Shown in pieces: positions 42,637-50,482 of a DNA stretch of 64,000 nucleotides (the stretch's first letter is position 1; every line of letters starts with the position of its first letter). The notes below the pieces were generated by a model. That model worked only from the letters and a program-made list of their open reading frames with translations. It was not told the origin of the DNA and did not search any database. The stretch is from Paenibacillus pabuli (GTDB lineage Bacteria; Bacillota; Bacilli; Paenibacillales; Paenibacillaceae): NCBI RefSeq assembly GCF_039831995.1, contig NZ_JBDOIO010000003.1, positions 1,178,001-1,242,000 of the forward strand, in the 5' to 3' direction. Both the position numbers and the translations under genes were made by a program.

Positions 42637-44355
42637 TTATGAATGACTATATTGTACCTGATGAAGTCGGCTGTAAATTCCACCAGCAGCGACCAGCTCA
42701 TCATGATTCCCTTGCTCGGCAATGCCGTCTGCATTCACGACCATGATCCGGTCCGCATTCTTGATGGTTGTCAGACGGTGTGCAATGACCAATGTGGTTC
42801 TGCCCACTGACAGTTCTGCGAGAGATTTCTGGATTAAAGCTTCCGTTTCCGTATCCAGAGCAGATGTTGCTTCGTCCAGGATCAGAATCGGTGGATTTTT
42901 CAGGAACATGCGGGCAATGGACAAACGCTGCTTCTGCCCCCCCGAGAGCTTAACTCCACGTTCACCGATGATCGTATCGATGCCGTCCGGCAGCGTGAGA
43001 AGCAGTTCCTCCAGCGATGCCCGGCGGGAAGCATCCCAGATTTGCTCATCAGTTGCCGTGAGATCCCCATAGGCGATATTCTCCTTGATGGTTCCTGAGA
43101 ACAGGAATACATCCTGCTGAACGATACCAATATGCTTGCGAAGGGATTGCAGCTGGACATCCCGAACATCAACACCATCCACCGTGATTCGCCCCTCTTC
43201 CACTTCGTAGAACCTTGGAAGCAGACTGCAGATGGTTGTTTTCCCTGCACCGGAAGGTCCAACGAATGCAACGGTTTCTCCAGGTTTAATAGACAGACTG
43301 ATGTTATTCAAAATGCGACGGCTGGATTCATAACCGAATGATACATTCTCAAAACGGATATCGCCCCGAACATGTTTCAGTTCAACTGCGTTCTTGGCAT
43401 CAGCGATTTCAGGCTCCGTATCAATGATTTCCAGATAACGCTTGAAGCCGGCGATTCCCTTCGGGTAACTTTCAATGACCGCGTTGATTTTCTCAATCGG
43501 ACGGAAGAAGATATTGGACAGCAGCAGGAATGCCATGAAGTCTCCCATATCAATTTTGCCGTCAATAAAAAACCAGGCCCCGCTGATCATCACAAATACA
43601 GTGACCAGTCTCATCATCATATAGCTGACCGATATACTCTTGGCCATCGTTTTATAGGCAAGCAGCTTCGTTTGACGAAAGTTCTCATTGTCGACGGAAA
43701 ACAGTTTCTTCTCATGTTCTTCATTGGCAAACGATTGAACAACACGAATCCCGCCTACGTTATCTTCGATCCGGGAATTGAAATTACCCACATTGCCGAA
43801 GAGACGCCGATAGGTTTTGGTCATCCGGCCACCAAATACGATGATGACCCAGGCCATGATCGGAATAATAATAAATGTAATCAATGCCAGCTCCAGATTA
43901 ATATTCGCCATGAGCCAGAATGAACCGATCAATGTCATCACAGCGATGAACACATCCTCCGGTCCATGATGGGCAACCTCTCCGATGTCGTTCAGGTCAT
44001 TGGTTAAGTGACCAATCAGATGGCCCGTTTTGCGATTATCAAAGAAACGGAACGACAACTTCTGCAAGTGAGCGAACATCTTCTCACGCATGTTGGTCTC
44101 AATGTTAATACCGAGCATGTGACCCCAATATGTAACCACATAATTCAAAGCTGTATTGAGCGCATAAATGGACAACAATACAACACACGCCAGGATAATG
44201 AGCGGCCAGTCCTGGCCTGGCAATAATTCATTGATGAATTTGCTCACGGCCAGAGGAAAAGCCAGTTCCAACAGCCCTGCGATCACTGCACATCCAAAAT
44301 CAATGACAAACAGTTTCTTGTAAGGCCGATAATACGAAAAGAAACGACGAATCAT
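42637..44355 (-). CDS. ABC multidrug exporter, fused permease and ATPase
   Basis: A 572-residue half-transporter of the MsbA/BmrA/YfiB type. Residues 1-310 form a six-helix exporter domain. The ATPase has Walker A GPSGAGKTT, signature LSGGQKQRLS, Walker B ILILDEATSALD and the switch His in VIAHRL, so it should be active as a homodimer or with a partner. Likely role: export of drugs or lipids. It starts 2 bases after the stop of the Arg-rich small gene and shares the GTATAC-controlled promoter with it. Confidence 0.92.
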   Translation of the reverse strand: MIRRFFSYYRPYKKLFVIDFGCAVIAGLLELAFPLAVSKFINELLPGQDWPLIILACVVLLSIYALNTALNYVVTYWGHMLGINIETNMREKMFAHLQKLSFRFFDNRKTGHLIGHLTNDLNDIGEVAHHGPEDVFIAVMTLIGSFWLMANINLELALITFIIIPIMAWVIIVFGGRMTKTYRRLFGNVGNFNSRIEDNVGGIRVVQSFANEEHEKKLFSVDNENFRQTKLLAYKTMAKSISVSYMMMRLVTVFVMISGAWFFIDGKIDMGDFMAFLLLSNIFFRPIEKINAVIESYPKGIAGFKRYLEIIDTEPEIADAKNAVELKHVRGDIRFENVSFGYESSRRILNNISLSIKPGETVAFVGPSGAGKTTICSLLPRFYEVEEGRITVDGVDVRDVQLQSLRKHIGIVQQDVFLFSGTIKENIAYGDLTATDEQIWDASRRASLEELLLTLPDGIDTIIGERGVKLSGGQKQRLSIARMFLKNPPILILDEATSALDTETEALIQKSLAELSVGRTTLVIAHRLTTIKNADRIMVVNADGIAEQGNHDELVAAGGIYSRLHQVQYSHS

Positions 44356-44357
44356 TC

Positions 44358-44714
44358 TTATTCACTCTCCAAATCCTTATTAGGGCTTTCATTTTCATCC
44401 TGCAGCTCGAAGAGATGAATATATTCATCGATAACCTGGTCAATGGCTTTCAGTTCACCACTAATCATCGGACGAATATGCTCATATTCCGCTTGACCCA
44501 GCTGTCTGGCCAAAGTTGTTCTTCGATTTTGCATTTGCTCCAGAAATACCAGAATCCGGCCACGGCGGAATGTTTGTGCTCCATTCCCCCGCTTACCGTG
44601 ATGTTCCCCATGTCCTCTGCCCCTTCTGGACCGTTCACCACGCTGCTCTTCTTCTCCGCGTTCACGTCCTGAACGCAAACTTTGACGTTCTGCTGACTCA
44701 TTAGCATCTCTCAT
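44358..44714 (-). CDS. Arg-rich small protein upstream of the ABC exporter (unknown function)
   Basis: About 118 residues. Residues 10-50 are a charged, low-complexity stretch (Arg, Glu, Gly, His; RGERSRRGRGHGEHHGKRG). The C-terminal 65 residues are helical (ILVFLEQMQNRRTTLARQL, GELKAIDQVIDEYIHLFEL). I do not recognise the family. GGAGGT is well spaced for the ATG at 44714; the longer frame to 44789 would start inside the operator. It is the first gene of an operon with the ABC exporter 2 bases downstream, so it could be its regulator or an accessory protein. Basic region plus helices would allow DNA binding, but this is only inference. Confidence 0.6.
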   Translation of the reverse strand: MRDANESAERQSLRSGRERGEEEQRGERSRRGRGHGEHHGKRGNGAQTFRRGRILVFLEQMQNRRTTLARQLGQAEYEHIRPMISGELKAIDQVIDEYIHLFELQDENESPNKDLESE

Positions 44715-44734
44715 TTCAAGAACACCTCCACAAC

Positions 44735-44796
44735 GTATACGTTTGTATACACGATAATATGTATACGATTGTATACGCAATAAACACATCTGTCAA
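44735..44796 (-). promoter_or_regulatory. Sigma-A promoter with two GTATAC-N4-GTATAC operators
   Basis: Minus-strand TTGACA (44791-44796), 17 bases, TACAAT (44768-44773). Two 16-base elements, GTATACgtttGTATAC (44735-44750) and GTATACgattGTATAC (44761-44776), start 26 bases apart. One covers the -10 box and the other lies downstream of the start, a repressor layout. Confidence 0.78.
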
Positions 44797-44843
44797 CCGT
44801 TATTTTCCAGTTATGTGAATGACCCTCTTACTTCTGAAAATCG

Positions 44844-44890
44844 AAAAAGCTGAGGATGACATACAAATGTTCTTGTATGTCATCCTCAGC
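44844..44890 (-). terminator. Strong terminator of the two-component operon
   Basis: Perfect 18-bp stem (44849-44866 with 44873-44890), 6-base loop, with a T-run on the minus strand. Confidence 0.88.
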
Positions 44891-44930
44891 GGATCGTGGT
44901 TTATTCATTTGATAGACTATTATCGTCTAC

Positions 44931-46304
44931 CTATGACTTTTCAGCAGGATTGATCGGCAAGGTGATGACAAAGGTTGTTCCTTGACCCGGATTGCTCTCC
45001 ACCTGAATATCACCTTGATGAAGCGAAACAATCTGTTTAACAATAGCGAGCCCCATGCCACTTCCTTCGGTTTTGCTGCTATGGGAACGATCTGCCTTGA
45101 AAAAGCGCTCGAATATACGCTTCTGATCTTCAGGGTCGATTCCGATTCCATTATCGGATATTCGAATGATTACATCCGAGAGATTCCGCTTGATGCTCAC
45201 GCCAATGATGCCACCATCTTCGGTAAACTTGATACCATTGCCTATAATATTCATCCAGACCTGGTCCAGTTGATCATGATCCGCTGTTACTTTGATCGGT
45301 TCAAGATCCAACTCAAAAGCGATGTTTCGGGCAGTCCACTGCGGCTGCAGTGCCACGATTACACGCCTGATCTGTTCATCCAGACTGCGTGTGACAGATC
45401 GCAATGGCTGAGAATCGGACTCAAGCAAACTCAGCTTCAGCAAGCTGTCACTCATTTTGGACATCCGCTTTGCTTCAGCAATAATGATATCCAGATAGCG
45501 GCTTCGTTCATGCTCTCCGAGATTGACCTGCTTGAGCGCTTGAGCATAACCGGATATGGAAGTCAGCGGCGACTGAACCTCATGCGATACATTCGTTACA
45601 AATTCTCTGCGCATTTGTTCAAGCTGCTGCAGATCATGTGTCATCTCCTCAAAACTTCGAGCCAAGGTTCCAAGCTCTCCCGTCTGCTTGATATTCAGCC
45701 TGACATTAAAATCACCTGAGGCCAGACGCTTGGTTGCTTTGGTAAGTTTGTTAATCGGTTTCACCACGTATATGGAAGCAATCAGAATCAACAAACTCCC
45801 TATGACCAAAGAATATATCAGGAAAGTGGATAACCATCTTACGTTGAAAGAAGTGTACGGTGATAAGAGCGGCTGTATAAATAACGCTTTCGCCCCCGCT
45901 TCCGTCATTAATGGCAATCCGACAAAACCTGTAGATTCGTTGGACGAATCAGCACGAACGATCTCCCCATTCAGTACGTTCTTTACTTGATCCGATGACA
46001 CCCGAGCAGAAGCCTGGTCACCCAGTGTTCCATAGGAATGGACCTCAGTATTATCCTCGTCGTAAATGCGGATATGATAGGAGTTGAGCTGCTTCATCCC
46101 TCCCACAAATTTGTCTGCTTCATGCAATGGAATAGTTTCATAGATACGCACGATATCCTGTCCAAAACTCAATAATTCTTCCTGGACATTCTCATTCATA
46201 TTCCCCCTGAATACCAAAAAGGTAATCACGAAGGCGATGATCGTACCCGCGATGACGGAAATTAAAAAGGTTAGTACCACACGGATATACAGAGATCTGA
46301 TCAT
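44931..46304 (-). CDS. Sensor histidine kinase
   Basis: A 457-residue membrane kinase. Helix 1 is residues about 8-32, an extracytoplasmic sensor of about 130 residues follows, and helix 2 is near 163-185. Then come HAMP (VVKPINKLTKATKRLASGD), the phosphoacceptor His in FVTNVSHEVQSPLTSI, the N box in VWMNIIGNGIKF, G1 DNGIGIDPED and G2 GSGMGLAIVKQI. The start overlaps the stop of the response regulator gene by 4 bases. The ABC exporter operon lies downstream and could be a target, though a terminator separates them. Confidence 0.93.
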   Translation of the reverse strand: MIRSLYIRVVLTFLISVIAGTIIAFVITFLVFRGNMNENVQEELLSFGQDIVRIYETIPLHEADKFVGGMKQLNSYHIRIYDEDNTEVHSYGTLGDQASARVSSDQVKNVLNGEIVRADSSNESTGFVGLPLMTEAGAKALFIQPLLSPYTSFNVRWLSTFLIYSLVIGSLLILIASIYVVKPINKLTKATKRLASGDFNVRLNIKQTGELGTLARSFEEMTHDLQQLEQMRREFVTNVSHEVQSPLTSISGYAQALKQVNLGEHERSRYLDIIIAEAKRMSKMSDSLLKLSLLESDSQPLRSVTRSLDEQIRRVIVALQPQWTARNIAFELDLEPIKVTADHDQLDQVWMNIIGNGIKFTEDGGIIGVSIKRNLSDVIIRISDNGIGIDPEDQKRIFERFFKADRSHSSKTEGSGMGLAIVKQIVSLHQGDIQVESNPGQGTTFVITLPINPAEKS

Positions 46305-46975
46305 TCACTAACCTCAAGCCGATAACCAAGGCCGCGCACCGTTTCAATTCGAAAATCAGTTGAAGCGACAAACCTTTCTCTCAAACGTTTAATATGTACG
46401 TCTATCGTTCGATCATCTCCAGCGTAATCAATTCCCCAAATTTGATCAATTAACTGCTCGCGCGTATATACTTGTCCTGGTGTACCAGCTAGCTTGTACA
46501 GCAATTCGAATTCTTTGAGCGGCAGCGCAAGAGATTCCGTGCCCATAGTGACTTTATAGGTTTGTTTATTCAGGATAAGATTCCCGAGCTGAATCGTTTG
46601 TGTAGAGCCAATCCGGTAACGCTTCAGCAGCGCTCTGACCCGAACCGTCAATTCCATGGGGTCGAACGGTTTCGTCAGATAATCATCTGTTCCCAGGTCA
46701 AAACCCTTAACTTTCTCCCACGTTTCACCTCTTGCAGTCAACATAAGCAAGGGAAGGTCGGGACTTGCCCTGCGCAGCTCCTTGCATAATGTCCATCCAT
46801 CCATAATCGGCATCATAATATCAAGCACAACCAGATCGACAGGTGTCGAGGCATAAACTGTTAGGGCCTGCTTGCCATCTGCAGCTTCTACCGTAGTGAA
46901 TCCGTCATTCTTCAGAAATAAACAGACAAGTTCGCGAATATTCGCATCATCGTCAGCAACAAGTATTGTCGGCAT
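46301..46975 (-). CDS. OmpR-family response regulator
   Basis: About 224 residues. The receiver domain has the acidic pair (VADDD), the phosphoacceptor Asp in LVVLDIMMPIMDGW, Thr in LTARG and Lys in DYLTKPFDP. The C-terminal winged helix is of the OmpR/PhoB type (KEFELLYKLAGTPGQVYTREQLI; RTIDVHIKRLRERF). AAGGAG lies 6 bases before the ATG at 46975, preferred over 46996. It partners the overlapping kinase gene. Confidence 0.93.
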   Translation of the reverse strand: MPTILVADDDANIRELVCLFLKNDGFTTVEAADGKQALTVYASTPVDLVVLDIMMPIMDGWTLCKELRRASPDLPLLMLTARGETWEKVKGFDLGTDDYLTKPFDPMELTVRVRALLKRYRIGSTQTIQLGNLILNKQTYKVTMGTESLALPLKEFELLYKLAGTPGQVYTREQLIDQIWGIDYAGDDRTIDVHIKRLRERFVASTDFRIETVRGLGYRLEVSE

Positions 46976-47094
46976 TTGCTTCTCCTTTTCCTTCAAAGCA
47001 TTCTAGGTCGTCCTGACTATTATACTATTAATTCACTCGATTGACCCACTGTCAATGTATGTCCGATGCCGTTTAAAACTCTTATTGCTTTTAA

Positions 47095-47808
47095 CTAGGA
47101 AGGATCGGCGGTATTGAGGTAGCGTAGTGTGTGCTGCATATCTACTTTGTTCTGCTGAAACTGTTTGAGCCGGTAACCGTTAGCGCCGGACGGATGAGGG
47201 AATCCCCACAAAATTCTCTTATCCTGCATCCGCTTCTCATCAAGCAATTGACGAAGTACAGCCTCAACCGACTTTCCGAGTGGAATAATTAATGGTTCGT
47301 TCAGAAGATTCCATTCAGGCAGGAAAGACCCAAGTACAGCTTCATATAGAAAAGTATTAGTGGTAATGGCTGGTTGATGTCCCGTATAATTTTGTTGCTT
47401 CACAAAGATGGGATATCGAATCAGAGAAGTGGTATGCAGAAGTGTGCACTCAGGATCAAAAAGCTCTTGCACATGAGGCACGCTTAAAAATTCATGCAAT
47501 CTTATCTCCTGAAGCATATGAATTAAGTTCGTTCGCATCGTTCCAGCCATTCTGGCGGCAAACTTCGCTTCCTGGCAGGCGAATTCATATGAATTCTGAT
47601 GCTTCAAGGCTCGAATGGCTGTGCGGAAAGCAATCTCCATCTGCTGCCAACCCGGTGTAATGCCAACAAGCATGACTTTGGCGGAGGCATTGAGATATTC
47701 ATTATGCGGTGAATAGAACATTTCAACGTTCCCTGCAGACCCTAATTTCAGATCATTTATCAACAGTTCCTCTTTCGAGTACCTCTGTTTCAGGGGAAAT
47801 GACTTCAT
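47095..47808 (-). CDS. Uracil-DNA-glycosylase-fold protein
   Basis: A 237-residue protein with two hallmarks of the UDG superfamily: VMLVGITPGWQQME (motif like GxTPG near the uracil pocket) and WGFPHPSGANGYR (HPSG-type DNA-intercalating motif). IIPLGKSVEAVLRQL fits the strand before it. The catalytic Asp is not obvious, so activity on uracil is uncertain; many such proteins are of unknown specificity. The ATG at 47808 lacks a good ribosome-binding site. AAGGAGG (47858-47864) is instead 7 bases before in-frame CTG codons at 47845-47850, so translation may begin there and add 14 residues. Confidence 0.65.
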   Translation of the reverse strand: MKSFPLKQRYSKEELLINDLKLGSAGNVEMFYSPHNEYLNASAKVMLVGITPGWQQMEIAFRTAIRALKHQNSYEFACQEAKFAARMAGTMRTNLIHMLQEIRLHEFLSVPHVQELFDPECTLLHTTSLIRYPIFVKQQNYTGHQPAITTNTFLYEAVLGSFLPEWNLLNEPLIIPLGKSVEAVLRQLLDEKRMQDKRILWGFPHPSGANGYRLKQFQQNKVDMQHTLRYLNTADPS

Positions 47809-47884
47809 GATCCCGATCAGACGTTTATGTTGAGTAGAATCTATCAGCAGAACGCTCCCTCCTTACCTTCAAACCATTTGTTGT

Positions 47885-47909
47885 TAAAAAAACCGCCCAA
47901 GGGCGGCCT
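47885..47909 (-). terminator. Terminator of the ArsR-type gene
   Basis: Tight hairpin CCGCCC/GGGCGG (47893-47906) with eight T on the minus strand. Confidence 0.8.
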
Positions 47910-47953
47910 TGAAATCGAGTTCTTCTATTACTTAGCATGCCGTATCAGCGGAG

Positions 47954-48889
47954 TTACGCTGGATTCAGCGTGTACTTCACACGCATCAAAATGTGCTGCC
48001 CATGATCACCAAATTGATTACCAAACAGGTTCATTCCCCCCTGGTGTTTGGCACTGGGATCAATTCCAATGCGCAGGCGTAATTTGGGTTTATCCCCCAG
48101 CTCGAGATTACTCAAAGATATATCGGAGATTTTCTTCATATCCAATGTGGTATGCTCCTGGTCTACCTGCCATGTCTTAAGAATTCCATACTGCGTAGAG
48201 CCGTTGTGCCACCAATCCGGATTCAGCTTGCCACGCCTGTCGCCCAGATCTCCCGGACTTGTCCACATCCCGATCTTCATGCCATTCACCCATACAGATA
48301 TATCAGACGGCCAGTCGTTATTGTAATGAGGTACTTCAGAGCACATTTCCATGGACAGTTCCAAGGATAGGATCGTTGCGTCAGAAGGAATATCCATCGG
48401 AAGCAAGTATTCCAGATACCCTTCGCTTAACCAGATAATCTGAGCATCCACATGTTCGGGGTGATAAAAGCTTGCCGGATCATCCTCTTTAAGAATTATG
48501 CCTGTAGCGCTTGCCATACCGCACGTGGGCGTCACCTCACAGTCACTGTAATGTCCAATGGGCATCTCCACCTCATACAGATTCATGTCACAGGTGGAAT
48601 CAGGTACCACCTGATCCAACATAATGTGTATATCATCATAATTGCGACTGCACAATTTCATGGCTCCGCGTGATGCAGGAAGCATCTCTGTATGTATTAA
48701 ATTGGCACCTTCAAGCACCTTGATATGATTGGCCACGGTTGAAATCGGTAAATTTAGCGCCTCGGCAATTTCAATGATATTCAGCTTGCTCACATGTAAC
48801 AGCTGGAGAATGTCAATCCGGGAACGGTTTGACAAGGCATGGGTGACATTTACCAGTTTATCCGGGTCATTGAAACTGAGTTCCAGCAC
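47954..48889 (-). CDS. ArsR-type winged-helix regulator fused to a beta-rich C-terminal domain
   Basis: A 311-residue protein starting with GTG at 48889 (AAGGAG 9 bases upstream). Residues 10-85 are an ArsR-like winged helix (ALSNRSRIDILQLLHVSKLN; LPISTVANHIKVLEGANLI). The next 225 residues are beta-rich (YLEYLLPMDIPSDATILSLEL; DISVWVNGMKIGMWTSPGD; GILKTWQVDQ) and look like a galactose-binding-type sandwich, so the effector may be a carbohydrate. A CysX region EVTPTCGMAS could bind a metal or be structural. Most ArsR proteins are near 100 residues, so this fusion is unusual. No target gene is adjacent. Confidence 0.72.
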   Translation of the reverse strand: MLELSFNDPDKLVNVTHALSNRSRIDILQLLHVSKLNIIEIAEALNLPISTVANHIKVLEGANLIHTEMLPASRGAMKLCSRNYDDIHIMLDQVVPDSTCDMNLYEVEMPIGHYSDCEVTPTCGMASATGIILKEDDPASFYHPEHVDAQIIWLSEGYLEYLLPMDIPSDATILSLELSMEMCSEVPHYNNDWPSDISVWVNGMKIGMWTSPGDLGDRRGKLNPDWWHNGSTQYGILKTWQVDQEHTTLDMKKISDISLSNLELGDKPKLRLRIGIDPSAKHQGGMNLFGNQFGDHGQHILMRVKYTLNPA

Positions 48890-48992
48890 GTAACCGCTCT
48901 CCTTTTGAAAATATAAATTAAAATCATTCTACTGAATAACAAAAGCAAACACAATCCAATCCCTGGATGGATCCCCCTTACGAATGGTTGAC

Positions 48993-49631
48993 TTACTCTG
49001 TAACCAAGACGGCTTTACGATCATATGAACCATCGTTCACATGTTTAAGCAAAAAATCAGCCAGATTGGCACGCGACAGCTTGAGTTTCCGAGACTTGTC
49101 CGGGTGGATCTGCGTTTCGTGAACATACTCTCCATTATAATCTTCCATTGTAAGTATAGGAGGTTGAACCAGTATCCAATTCAGCTTGCTGCTGGTTACA
49201 AGGTTGTCCTTGTCCAGGTGATCGCGAAGCAGATTGGTCATGACGTTCGGGATGACATGTTTGTACAAGAAACCGAGCTTTCCGGCATCTCTATGAGTGC
49301 CAATAAACGACACATGAATCAGTTTGCCTGCTTCATTGTTTTCCATCGCCTGGATAATGTTTTTCAAGGCATCGATAAGAACGAGATCTCTTTTGAACGG
49401 GCTCTTCGCGCCAAGAACAGAAAAGACCGCATCCACTTTTTCCTTTTTCACGACATGGTCGACATCCGTATACCGGGTTACTTCGCCCTGCACGATCTTT
49501 AAGTTTGGATGAGAAATGCCTAGTTTGGAAGGATTTCTGACAAATGCAATTACGGTATGTCCTTCACTCAGCGCACGCTGCAGCAGCTCCTTGCCTGTTC
49601 TTCCGGTCGCTCCAAATATGATGATGTTCAT
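48993..49631 (-). CDS. NAD(P)-binding NmrA/atypical SDR protein
   Basis: About 212 residues. The Rossmann motif IIIFGATGRTGKELLQRAL is followed by VIAFVRNPSKLG (NADP-preferring Arg) and VDAVFSVLGAK. It is an atypical short-chain reductase of the NAD(P)H-binding/YwnB type; substrate unknown. The ATG at 49631 has GGATGTGA just upstream (7 of 8 to the ideal site); the ATG at 49646 is abutted by AAGGA and is less likely. It follows the TetR regulator by 29 bases in one operon, divergent from a DHA2 exporter. Confidence 0.85.
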   Translation of the reverse strand: MNIIIFGATGRTGKELLQRALSEGHTVIAFVRNPSKLGISHPNLKIVQGEVTRYTDVDHVVKKEKVDAVFSVLGAKSPFKRDLVLIDALKNIIQAMENNEAGKLIHVSFIGTHRDAGKLGFLYKHVIPNVMTNLLRDHLDKDNLVTSSKLNWILVQPPILTMEDYNGEYVHETQIHPDKSRKLKLSRANLADFLLKHVNDGSYDRKAVLVTE

Positions 49632-49660
49632 GCGTCTCACATCCATTCCTTGTTGTTTTT

Positions 49661-50263
49661 TTACATAAGGCCTTTGTACGAATACGAGCGAATCAATGAG
49701 AATTGTTTGGCCAGAAAATGAGGTGCATAAGGCATGTCATTGCGAAGCCAAGCCACAATGGTTCCAATCAGGGCCGAAGAGGTGTACCAGATCGCAATTT
49801 CCTTATGGATGCCTGCCTGCGCAAAAGCACTTTCCATCTCCATTTTTTCGATCTTTTCAGTAACGAGTCTAGTTAACAATTTCAACAGTCGCTCTGTGAA
49901 AATAGGGGTTCGTTTGGAAGCTAGCACAACACGATAGAATTTGGGATGATCAGCAAAATGCTCCAATACTTTCACCAGAACTGGCCAGGCCTCCTCTGTT
50001 TCATTATTGTCAAACCGGTGATACTGATCAATGATCCGTTCAATATGTTCGTTCATCTCGTCCGCCAACTTCTCCATCATATCCGTAATATCACGATAAT
50101 GAAGATAGAAGGTTACCCGGTTAATGGTTGCACGTTCGGCAATCCGGTTCACCGTTAATTTTTCGATATCCATTTCCTGCATCAGATCTACGAAGGCATC
50201 CCGTATGAGTTGCCTTGTCCGGAGTATTCGCGGATCGGTAGCGGCCTTGTTATCGTTTTTCAT
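49661..50263 (-). CDS. TetR-family regulator
   Basis: About 200 residues. The N-terminal helix-turn-helix is RTRQLIRDAFVDLMQE, then KLTVNRIAERATINRVTFYLHY; the rest is a helical ligand-binding domain with a C-terminal TetR-like segment (EIAIWYTSSALIGTIVAWLRN). AAGGAG lies 8 bases before the ATG at 50263. It is divergent from a multidrug exporter and cotranscribed with an NAD(P)-binding protein. A perfect 14-bp dyad (50433-50446) in the exporter's leader is a candidate operator. Confidence 0.87.
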   Translation of the reverse strand: MKNDNKAATDPRILRTRQLIRDAFVDLMQEMDIEKLTVNRIAERATINRVTFYLHYRDITDMMEKLADEMNEHIERIIDQYHRFDNNETEEAWPVLVKVLEHFADHPKFYRVVLASKRTPIFTERLLKLLTRLVTEKIEKMEMESAFAQAGIHKEIAIWYTSSALIGTIVAWLRNDMPYAPHFLAKQFSLIRSYSYKGLM

Positions 50264-50432
50264 TCTATTCACTCCTTATTTCAGAAAATTACAATTTTAA
50301 ATAATGAGTCGTTTATTTTCTTAATAAGCTACAAATTTATTAATTCTGTAAAATAAGCAACGAATATACCCAGAGGTGTAAATTGTAATCTGCGGGAATA
50401 TGTATATAATTCAATAAATACAATGTAAACTA

Positions 50433-50446
50433 TACAACACGTTGTA
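50433..50446. promoter_or_regulatory. Candidate TetR operator
   Basis: TACAACACGTTGTA is a perfect dyad. It lies just downstream of a TTGTAA-N16-TATAAT promoter-like element (50383-50410) and upstream of the DHA2 exporter start. Confidence 0.5.
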
Positions 50447-50482
50447 AATTTAGTCACGTGTAGATTGAAAGGATGGAATGGA

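Noticed and set aside
44982..45719. 245-residue plus-strand frame opposite the histidine kinase
   Set aside because: Antisense shadow of a complete kinase; composition and lack of a start signal do not support a gene.
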